Shown here piece by piece: positions 1 to 5,627 of a stretch of DNA of 7,235 nt. Each line of letters begins with the position of its first letter. Positions within the stretch are counted from its first letter, which is position 1. The position numbers and the translations under genes were made by a program. The stretch comes from Pseudomonadota bacterium (lineage in GTDB: Bacteria; Pseudomonadota; Alphaproteobacteria; Rhizobiales; Hyphomicrobiaceae): NCBI GenBank assembly GCA_021812845.1, contig JAKAML010000062.1, positions 1-7,235 of the forward strand, given 5' to 3'. The notes under the pieces are model-generated. The model was not told where the DNA came from. It did no database searches and was given only the letters and a program-made list of their open reading frames with translations.

Positions 1-345
1 ATCGTGCTCAACATCCTGACCAACGCCCTGAAATTCACCCCTGCCGGCGGCTCGGTGCGGATCGCGACGCGGCACGGCGCGCCGGGCACGGTCGAGATCG
101 AGGTCGCCGACACCGGCCGCGGCATGTCGGAAGCGGAGGTCGCAGCGACCCGACGCGCGACCGCGGGCGACCCGTCCGCCGCGACCGCCCCCGCCCCCCG
201 CGACGGCCGTGGACTCGGCATCGGGCTGCCGCTGGTCGGCGCGCTCGCCCGCGCCAACGGCGCCGCGGTCACGATCGACAGCGCGCCCGCGCGCGGCACC
301 CGCGTCGTGCTCGCCTTCGCCGAGGAGCGCGTCGTGCCGGTCTGA
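1..345 (+). CDS. Sensor histidine kinase, C-terminal ATPase domain (5' partial)
   Basis: The reading frame is open from base 1 and ends in TGA at 343-345, so only the last 114 residues of a longer protein are present. They form most of a HATPase_c domain, the ATP-binding part of a two-component sensor kinase. The N box (LNILTNALKFTP, residues 3-14) supplies the Mg/ATP-binding asparagines. The G1 box is DTGRGM (37-42), and the G2 box is GRGLGIGLPLV (69-79), followed by a closing GT strand near residues 99-100. The usual phenylalanine-containing F box is not recognisable: the ATP lid between G1 and G2 is a short Ala/Pro/Arg-rich stretch (about 48-68). The GLPLV...LA form and the end ERVVPV resemble PleC/DivJ/PdhS-like alphaproteobacterial kinases (family resemblance, not proof). 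The sensor, the phospho-accepting histidine and the partner regulator lie outside the window, so the signal is unknown. Confidence 0.9.
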   Translation: MVLNILTNALKFTPAGGSVRIATRHGAPGTVEIEVADTGRGMSEAEVAATRRATAGDPSAATAPAPRDGRGLGIGLPLVGALARANGAAVTIDSAPARGTRVVLAFAEERVVPV

Positions 346-424
346 GGCGGGGCCCGGTCGACGATCATGTCGCAACCCCGCCGGATCGACGGCCGGACCG
401 CCGCTCGATATGCTCGCAGGCCGA

Positions 425-439
425 GCAGCGGAACGCTGC
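425..439. other. Short perfect inverted repeat upstream of the glycerate kinase gene
   Basis: GCAGCG and CGCTGC form a perfect 6-bp stem around a GAA loop, ending 29 bases before the ATG at 469. It lies in the 123-bp gap after the histidine kinase stop. No T-run follows, so it is not a classical terminator. It could be a weak 5'-UTR hairpin, a small operator, or chance in GC-rich DNA. Confidence 0.25.
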
Positions 440-468
440 CGGACGCCAACCGGGGGGATCGATCAACC

Positions 469-1806
469 ATGAGTCAGGAAGCCGCCTACAGGAAGCTCGC
501 CCACGAGATGATCATGGCCGGCGTGAACACCGCCGACCCGCGCCAGTCGATCAAGGACAGCGTGAAGGTCGACGGCGACAGGCTCACCGTTCGCGGCGAC
601 ACCTTTTCCCTGAAGGACTACGACCGGGTGCTGCTGTTCGGAGTGGGCAAGGCCTCGACGCCGATGTGCCAGGCCTTCGAGGACATCCTGAAGCCCGACG
701 GCGGCCTCGTCATCACCAAGCTCGGCGAGGAGATCTGCATCGCCGACGTGAAGTCGATCCCCGTCCGCCGCGCCTACCACCCCGAGCCGCGCGCCGAGAA
801 TGCCGCCTATTCCAGGGAGATCCTGGACATGATCGACGGCATCGGCCCGGGCGAGAAGGTGCTCGTGTTCCTCATGGTGTCGGGCGGCGGCTCGGCCCTG
901 TTCTCGTGCGCGCCGAAGACGGTCAGCATCGACGACAAGTTCAAGCTCAACCAGCTTCTGATGAAGTGCGGCGCCACCATCCACGACATCAACACCATCC
1001 GCAAGCACTGCTCCGACATCAAGGGCGGCAAGTTCGGCCAGCGGGTGACGCGCAAGGGCGCCACGCTCATCTCGCTGATCCTCTCCGACGTCGTCGGCGA
1101 CGATCTGAGCGCCATCGCCTCTGGACCGAGCTACAAGGACAACAGCACCTTCGCCGACGCCGTCCGGCTGATGAAGCAGTACGGCATCTGGGACGAGGCG
1201 CCGCAATCGGTCCGCAACCACATGCAGCAGGGCCTCGGCGATCCGTCCCTCGAGCCGCCGCGCGAGGTGCCGGCCGGCGTCCACAACTACCTGATCGGCA
1301 ACAACCTCGGGGCGCTCGAGGCCGCCAGGGCGATCGCGGTCCGGAACGGCTTCAAGACCATGATCCTGACCAGCCAGAACACCGGCGAGGCGAAGATCGT
1401 CGCCAAGTCGTTCATGGGCATCGCCAAGGAGATCCAGGACTCGCAGAACCCGATCGAGGCGCCGGCCTGCCTGATCGTCGGCGGCGAGATGATCGTCACC
1501 TTCAACTGGGAGGATCGCGACGGGTTCGGCCCGACGCGCGAATTCGTGCTCAGCTCTGCGATCGAGATCCAGGGCCGCAAGAACATCGTCGTCGCCGGCT
1601 GCGACTCCGACGGCGTCGACGGCGACGGCAAGTCCGGCGCCATCGCCGACGGCAACACCGTGGCGCGCGCCACGCTCGACCCCAAGCACTACCTCGACAA
1701 GCACGACGCCGAGATCTTCTTCGACAGCCTGGGCGACTCCATCCAGTTCGTCAGCATGACCAACGTCAACGACATCATCATCATCATGGTCGGCGACAAG
1801 GAGTGA
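469..1806 (+). CDS. Glycerate 2-kinase-like protein (DUF4147 + MOFRL domains)
   Basis: A 445-residue protein with the two-domain layout and length of glycerate 2-kinases, cytosolic enzymes that phosphorylate D-glycerate at C2 with ATP and feed it to lower glycolysis. The N-terminal DUF4147 domain shows GVGKAS (58-63, conserved lysine 61), the glycine-rich SGGGSALF (138-145), NTIRKH (175-180) and SDVVGDDLSAIASGPS (206-221). The C-terminal MOFRL domain shows GGE (338-340), GPTREF (354-359), the acidic DSDGVDGDGKSGAIADG segment (379-395) and TNVND (431-435). Several motifs differ from the common forms: GPTREF instead of GGRNQEF, DGVDGDGKSGA instead of DGIDGPTDAAGA, and SMTNVND instead of TGTNVND. 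The exact substrate is therefore less certain than the fold. The ATG at 469 is chosen because GGGGGGA (452-458) precedes it; an in-frame ATG at 367 adds 34 atypical residues and has no ribosome site. The gene is richer in Lys, Ile and Met than its neighbours. It stands alone, convergent with the channel gene. Confidence 0.87.
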   Translation: MSQEAAYRKLAHEMIMAGVNTADPRQSIKDSVKVDGDRLTVRGDTFSLKDYDRVLLFGVGKASTPMCQAFEDILKPDGGLVITKLGEEICIADVKSIPVRRAYHPEPRAENAAYSREILDMIDGIGPGEKVLVFLMVSGGGSALFSCAPKTVSIDDKFKLNQLLMKCGATIHDINTIRKHCSDIKGGKFGQRVTRKGATLISLILSDVVGDDLSAIASGPSYKDNSTFADAVRLMKQYGIWDEAPQSVRNHMQQGLGDPSLEPPREVPAGVHNYLIGNNLGALEAARAIAVRNGFKTMILTSQNTGEAKIVAKSFMGIAKEIQDSQNPIEAPACLIVGGEMIVTFNWEDRDGFGPTREFVLSSAIEIQGRKNIVVAGCDSDGVDGDGKSGAIADGNTVARATLDPKHYLDKHDAEIFFDSLGDSIQFVSMTNVNDIIIIMVGDKE

Positions 1807-1910
1807 GCCGCACGCGCCGCCCAAGCCGCGCTCCGGGGTGTGGGCATCTCAAGCGGCCGATGTGCGAACAGGAAGCCGCTCACCCGGCGCGGGATGCCCG
1901 GGTAGCACCA

Positions 1911-2000
1911 TGCTCGACACCTTCGGCCGCGCCGGCCTCTCCCATGGGAGAGGCGGGGTTGGGCGCGTGGTTCGAGGCCCGGACAGGCGTGTGTCGAGCA
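1911..2000. repeat. REP-like palindromic element in convergent intergenic region
   Basis: The 249-bp gap between two convergent genes holds a perfect 20-bp palindrome at 1935-1954 (core CTCTCCCATGGGAGAG). It is bracketed by a perfect 10-bp inverted repeat, TGCTCGACAC (1911-1920) and GTGTCGAGCA (1991-2000). The two symmetries are not exactly concentric: their centres are about 11 bp apart. The tract GGGAGAGGCGGGGTTGGG resembles the dispersed REP/palindromic units common in intergenic DNA of GC-rich proteobacteria; that family link is from memory. It could act as a bidirectional transcription terminator or mRNA 3'-end stabiliser for both flanking genes. Only one copy is visible in this window, so its repetitive nature is inferred. 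Confidence 0.55.
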
Positions 2001-2055
2001 CGGCCATGACGTGGACGGAGGATCTGGCGCGGGTTCAACTCCCGGCGCGCGGGTC

Positions 2056-4365
2056 TCACACCGCGGCAACCACGGCGCGCGACCACAGCCGACGCGCGGC
2101 GTCCATGAGTCCGTCGCTGCTCGCCGCCGACAGCAGCACGTAGGCGATGAGGCCGAGCGCCGCGACGGGCACGAGGTAGATCTGCGCGACGTGGACGGCG
2201 CGCATGACGCCGCGCGAGGCGCTGAGCGTCGTGTTCACCTCGAGCACGGAGAGCGCGATCATGATGCTGATCGCGGCATAGGCGACGACGAAGATCACGT
2301 CCGACAGCGTGGCGCCGTCGGCCTGCGGCTGGCTCAAGGCGAGATAGAGCGCGATCGACGACAGCAGCGCCGTCACCTGGATGGCGACGATCGATTCGAA
2401 CTCGGTGCGGGGGATGAAGTTCGCGATGTAGGCGACCGCCATGATGAACGACAGCGGCACGATCACGCGCAGCACGTAGTCCACGACCTGCCGCTTCATG
2501 ACCCAGGTGTAGTTGAAGTTGTAGTAGGGAATCACCCGCTCCTCGTTGAGCGGGCCGCCGATCGAGCGGATGATGCGGTCGTTGGACCCGACATAGTGGC
2601 TCTCGATGCGCCAGCCCTCGACGGAGAAGGTCTGGTTGCGCAGGTTCTCGGACGGCGGCTGGAGCACGAAGGCGGCGTCGGTCGAGGCCGGCTGGAACGA
2701 GATCGAGAACACCTGGCTGTCGAAGGGATACTTGGCGAGATCGGGCTCGAAGGCGAACCGGCCCGACACCTTGTAGACGCGCGCGGAGCCGTCGACCATG
2801 CCGCTGCCGCGGTCGCTGTGGACCTCGCGCACGTTGACGAGCGGGGCGGCGTTGCCGGGCCCGCGGACGGCGTTGGTGAACTCGATCGCCGAGATCGGCA
2901 CGTCGGCGGCGCTGCGAAGGGTGATGAAGAACTCGGCCTCGAAGCTCTTGGCCGCGCTGTCGGCGCCGTAGATGCGGGTCATGTCGAGATGGACGTTGAG
3001 CACGGGGACGCGGGTCATCGCGCCGCCCGCGCGGACGTACTGGATCGGCGCGAGCAGCGTCCTGCTCTCGCCCGGTGGCCGCAACACGATCAGCGACCGC
3101 TCGGACGAGGCGCGCGCCGGCGAGAACGACCAGTCCTGCGCCCAGCCGCGCCAGACGCGGCGGCCCTCGGCGATGAGCGCCAGCCGCTCGGCCACGGCGC
3201 TGCGGACCTGATCGACGGCGGGAGCGGGCGCGTCGGCGGCGGCCTCGGCGATGAGCGCGACGAGATCGGCGTAGCGGGCGCCGTAGCCGGTGGCGTAGGC
3301 GGAGTGGCGGCGTCCCGCGCCGAGCGCGTCGGGCCGGCGCATCAACTGCTCGAGCCGCTCGTTGTTGAGGTTGGCGATGCCGCCCTCGGCGATCTCGTAG
3401 ATCGGACCGCGGTAGTCGCGGCCGCCGCCGCCGGGATCGGCGAGCACGCCGCTCGTCGAGCCGAGCCCGATGAACACCGGCAGCGCCAGGCCGGCGCGGC
3501 TAAGGCGGGACAGGAATGCCGCTCCCCGCTTCGAGCCGACCGAGACGAAGATCGCATCGGCGCCGCTCGCAGCGATCCCGGCGACGATGCGGTCGACCTC
3601 GGGGAGCTGGTCCTCGATGTTGCCCTTGATCCAGGCCGGGGCGAGGAAGGCGCCGGCGGCGGGGCCCGAGGCGAGGTGGGCGATGTAGGCGCGTGTGTAG
3701 AGGTCGTCGGCGTCGCCGACGATCGCCACCCGCTTGAAGTTGTCGCGCACGAACGCCTTCAACACCTCCTGCTCGTCGGCGACGGAGCGGGTCAGCGTGT
3801 AGACCGTCGGATAGTCGGTGAACAGCGACTCGACCGACATCTCGGAGATGAAGGGAATGCGGCGCGCGCCGATCTCCTGCACGACCGCCGCACCGCGCGT
3901 CGAGCTCCAGATGCCGAGGATCGCGATCAGGTCGGGATCGGCGAGGACGCTGGCCACGTTGTCGATCGTGCGCTGGACCTCGGTGCCGTCGTCGAGGAAC
4001 AGCGCCTCGAGCTTCCGGCCGCGGACGCCGCCCGCGGCGTTGATGGCCTCGATCCGGCGGGAGACGAAGTCGCGGATGGCCGGCACCTCTTCCGGGCCGG
4101 TCGCGGGCGGCTTGTCCGAGCTCAGCATCACTGCGATGCGGAGCGGTCTGGAGACGGGGGTGGCCGGATCCTGGGCGACGGCGGGGCGGACGAAGCTCAT
4201 GGCCAGGGCCGGGGCCAGGGCCGGGGCCAGGACGAGGGCCAGGACGACGGCGCCCGCGGCGAGGAGGAGCAGACGGGCGCCGACGGCGCCGCGCGCGCGG
4301 ACCCGGCCGGCCGGACCGCCCGACGAGGCGGCCATGAACGTCACGCCACGCACCTTCTCCACCAT
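2056..4365 (-). CDS. Pentameric ligand-gated ion channel with N-terminal type I periplasmic-binding domain
   Basis: A 769-residue inner-membrane channel subunit. An Arg-rich start and a long Leu/Ala core (about 32-58) ending in AVAQ-D (62-66) form a probable signal peptide. Residues about 74-439 resemble Leu/Ile/Val-binding and ANF-receptor domains: INAAGGVRGRKLEALFLDDG, a GIWSST turn, RRIPFIS and a VAIVGD strand. Residues about 454-627 are a Cys-loop-receptor-type beta-sandwich with YPFDSQ (546-551) and VEGWRIE; the mature protein has no cysteine, as usual for bacterial members. Four helices follow: M1 (about 628-651, conserved Pro in VIVPLSF), M2 (656-678), M3 (687-711) and M4 (723-746). 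M2 has Glu at -2' (residue 657), Thr at 6' and Leu at 9' (668), predicting a cation pore. The ATG at 4365 has GGGAGGG just upstream; a GTG at 4488 would add 41 unlikely residues with no ribosome site, and the ATG at 4335 lacks one. The ligand is unknown. It lies 185 bp downstream of the pentapeptide gene and may be co-transcribed with it. Confidence 0.9.
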   Translation of the reverse strand: MVEKVRGVTFMAASSGGPAGRVRARGAVGARLLLLAAGAVVLALVLAPALAPALAMSFVRPAVAQDPATPVSRPLRIAVMLSSDKPPATGPEEVPAIRDFVSRRIEAINAAGGVRGRKLEALFLDDGTEVQRTIDNVASVLADPDLIAILGIWSSTRGAAVVQEIGARRIPFISEMSVESLFTDYPTVYTLTRSVADEQEVLKAFVRDNFKRVAIVGDADDLYTRAYIAHLASGPAAGAFLAPAWIKGNIEDQLPEVDRIVAGIAASGADAIFVSVGSKRGAAFLSRLSRAGLALPVFIGLGSTSGVLADPGGGGRDYRGPIYEIAEGGIANLNNERLEQLMRRPDALGAGRRHSAYATGYGARYADLVALIAEAAADAPAPAVDQVRSAVAERLALIAEGRRVWRGWAQDWSFSPARASSERSLIVLRPPGESRTLLAPIQYVRAGGAMTRVPVLNVHLDMTRIYGADSAAKSFEAEFFITLRSAADVPISAIEFTNAVRGPGNAAPLVNVREVHSDRGSGMVDGSARVYKVSGRFAFEPDLAKYPFDSQVFSISFQPASTDAAFVLQPPSENLRNQTFSVEGWRIESHYVGSNDRIIRSIGGPLNEERVIPYYNFNYTWVMKRQVVDYVLRVIVPLSFIMAVAYIANFIPRTEFESIVAIQVTALLSSIALYLALSQPQADGATLSDVIFVVAYAAISIMIALSVLEVNTTLSASRGVMRAVHVAQIYLVPVAALGLIAYVLLSAASSDGLMDAARRLWSRAVVAAV
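4201..4248 (-). repeat. GC-rich 6/12-bp tandem repeat inside the signal-peptide coding region
   Basis: On the plus strand GGCCAGGGCCGG occurs twice in tandem, followed by degenerate units (GGCCAG, GACGAG, GGCCAG, GACGAC), giving a 6/12-bp period over 48 bp. On the coding (minus) strand it encodes the repetitive LVLAPALAPALA part of the hydrophobic segment of the channel protein. A gain or loss of whole units would keep the frame and change only the length of the signal segment. Confidence 0.6.
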
Positions 4366-4375
4366 CCACCCTCCC
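4366..4375 (-). promoter_or_regulatory. Ribosome binding site of the ligand-gated channel gene
   Basis: Read on the minus strand this is GGGAGGGTGG directly before the ATG at 4365. The GGGAGG core sits 4 bases from the start codon. It is the only good Shine-Dalgarno match among the three candidate starts and so decides the start at 4365 over 4488 (GTG) and 4335 (ATG). Confidence 0.6.
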
Positions 4376-4550
4376 GCAGCGGCCCCGACGACCGGCGCGG
4401 CCGCCGGACGGTTGCGAGGATGCCATCGGCGGCGCGAAATGGCGATGCAGGCGGGCCACGACCGCGAAAATTCGTGAACGGCGGCCACGTCGGACGGCTG
4501 CGGCTCGGGCGGAGAAGGGTGCGGCGGCGGGTGCGGGGTGCGGGCCGGCC

Positions 4551-5378
4551 TCAGTCGCGGCGGGCGCGGTCGAGGTTCTTGGCCTTGTCGAAGTTCTTGG
4601 CGCCGGCGAGGTTCTTGATGCCGCCGATCTTCGCGGAGTTGAGGTCGGCGCCGTCGAAGTTGGCGCCGGTGACGTCGGTGCCGGTGAAATCGGCGGCGGC
4701 GAGCTCGCTGCCGCGCAGGTTGGCGCCGCTGAGGTCGGCGCCCTTGAGCGAGGCGAACTCCATGAACACGCGCGCCATGTTGGCGCCCTTGAAGGAGGCG
4801 CCCTCGAGGTTGGCGCTCTTGAAGGCGCCGCGCATCAGGCCCATCGACTGGTTCTTCTCGTCGGCGGAGAGGTCGGCGCCGTCGAGCCTGACGGCGGTCA
4901 TGCTGGCGTTGGTGAAATCGCCGGCGACACGGGCGCCCGTCATGTCGGCGCGGTCGAGTTTCGCACCGCGGAGCTGGGTGGCGAACAGGCTCGCCCCCTT
5001 GAGATTGATGCCGGTCATGTCGGCGTCGAGCGCCCAGGCCTGGTCGAGCACCACGCCCTCGAGATTGGCGCCGGCGAGCTTGACCTTGTTGATCCGCGCC
5101 GACTGCAGCTTGGTGCGGCGCAGATCCATGCCCGAGAGGTCGAGACCGTTGAGGCTCCTGGCGCTCAGGTCGAGCACCTCGCCGGGCTTCAGGGCGGCGA
5201 GCTTCGCCTCGAGGTCGGCGCGCGTCAGCTCGGACTTGGTGAAGGAATCGGAGGTCAGGTCGATGCCGGACATCATGTCCTGCGCACGCGCCGCGCCGGG
5301 GGCGACCACACCCGGCACGGCGACCAAGGTGGCGAGGAGGACGAGCCAGATCCGGTTGCGAGGGCCGGGGTGTGTCAT
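4551..5378 (-). CDS. Secreted/periplasmic pentapeptide-repeat protein
   Basis: A 275-residue protein with a clear signal peptide: MTHPGPRNR, a hydrophobic core (11-25) and an ARA-Q cleavage site after residue 32. A short helical and cap region (about 36-72) is followed by a run of A(D/N)LxG-type pentapeptide repeats from about 74 to 253, for example GANLEG, RADMTGA, GADLSGANLRG and GANFDGADLNSA. Such repeats fold into a right-handed square beta-helix. The run is broken once by a non-repeat loop (171-188, SADEKNQ...). Family members act through protein-protein contacts or as scaffolds, so no enzymatic role can be read from it. The C-terminal 20 residues switch to a six-residue period. The start at 5378 is preferred over 5387 because AGGA lies 8 bases before it. 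It is the first gene of a minus-strand pair with the ion channel, suggesting, but not proving, that the two exported products work together. Confidence 0.88.
   Translation of the reverse strand: MTHPGPRNRIWLVLLATLVAVPGVVAPGAARAQDMMSGIDLTSDSFTKSELTRADLEAKLAALKPGEVLDLSARSLNGLDLSGMDLRRTKLQSARINKVKLAGANLEGVVLDQAWALDADMTGINLKGASLFATQLRGAKLDRADMTGARVAGDFTNASMTAVRLDGADLSADEKNQSMGLMRGAFKSANLEGASFKGANMARVFMEFASLKGADLSGANLRGSELAAADFTGTDVTGANFDGADLNSAKIGGIKNLAGAKNFDKAKNLDRARRD
4563..4616 (-). repeat. 18-bp (six-residue) triplicate repeat at the pentapeptide protein C-terminus
   Basis: Residues 255-272 read KNLAGA, KNFDKA, KNLDRA: three units of six residues, mirrored in the DNA by GAGGTTCTTG / GAAGTTCTTGG / GAGGTTCTTGG spaced 18 bp apart on the plus strand. 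The period changes from the five residues of the upstream beta-helix to six, and the tail becomes lysine/arginine-rich. Confidence 0.65.
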
Positions 5379-5386
5379 GGGGAGCA

Positions 5387-5390
5387 TCCT
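5387..5390 (-). promoter_or_regulatory. Ribosome binding site of the pentapeptide-repeat gene
   Basis: AGGA on the minus strand lies 8 bases before the ATG at 5378. The alternative ATG at 5387 overlaps this motif and has no independent Shine-Dalgarno site at a usable distance, so the shorter product is preferred. Confidence 0.45.
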
Positions 5391-5451
5391 GAACAGGGTC
5401 GGTTCGGCCGGGCGGCGACGTTGATTCGCGCCCGCAGGTGCGCGCGTTACA

Positions 5452-5472
5452 CGCCGCGAGCGACTTGCGGCG
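5452..5472. other. Inverted repeat in the divergent promoter region
   Basis: CGCCGC (5452-5457) and GCGGCG (5467-5472) form perfect 6-bp arms around a 9-base spacer. It lies between the divergent pentapeptide and Crp/Fnr genes and could be an operator or a transcript hairpin for the minus-strand gene. Such GC arms also arise by chance at this base composition. Confidence 0.25.
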
Positions 5473-5503
5473 ACGATGCCGGCGCGGAATGTCCCATTGC
5501 CGC

Positions 5504-5532
5504 TAGACCGCCGGACGGCCTACGTCTGTAAT
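5504..5532 (+). promoter_or_regulatory. Candidate sigma-70-type promoter for the Crp/Fnr gene
   Basis: TAGACC (5504-5509, 4 of 6 matches to TTGACA) is separated by 17 bases from TGTAAT (5527-5532, 5 of 6 matches to TATAAT), in one of the few less GC-rich patches of the divergent region. The predicted transcript would begin near 5539 and carry a leader of about 90 bases before the ATG at 5628. The spacer holds a small GCCG-GA-CGGC inverted repeat (5510-5519) that could be an operator. No experimental support. Confidence 0.35.
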
Positions 5533-5627
5533 CCTAGTCACCATGTCTGAATTATGCCGCCCCGATCACCGCAAGTTGATGCGATCGCCCACCGCCCCGT
5601 GCCGCGCCCCGCGCCTGTCGAGACGCC

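Noticed and set aside
463..1824. Minus-strand open frame of 453 codons opposite the glycerate kinase gene
   Set aside because: The composition is Asp/Val/Ala/Leu/Gly repeats typical of a mirror frame of GC-rich DNA; the plus strand carries the conserved enzyme motifs.
2030..2044. tRNA T-arm-like hairpin (CGGG-TTCAACT-CCCG)
   Set aside because: The T-loop matches consensus, but only four stem pairs form, and there is no matching acceptor stem, anticodon arm or D-arm in the preceding 60 bases, nor a CCA. At most it is a chance hairpin or a worn tRNA/attachment remnant.
4366..4488. N-terminal extension of the channel protein from a GTG at 4488
   Set aside because: It adds 41 residues before an already long signal-peptide n-region, has no ribosome site, and a good one exists for the ATG at 4365.
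2011..5424. Very long plus-strand open frame (1137 codons) antisense to the channel and pentapeptide genes
   Set aside because: Its translation is dominated by Arg/Asp/Gly/Val/Ala with no domain motifs, it lies opposite two clearly recognisable genes, and long stop-free antisense frames are expected at this GC content.
5576..5589. Possible FNR box TTGATGCGATCGCC upstream of the Crp/Fnr gene
   Set aside because: Only the left half-site matches; the right half should be ATCAA and is not. The other TTGAT at 5421 also lacks a partner.
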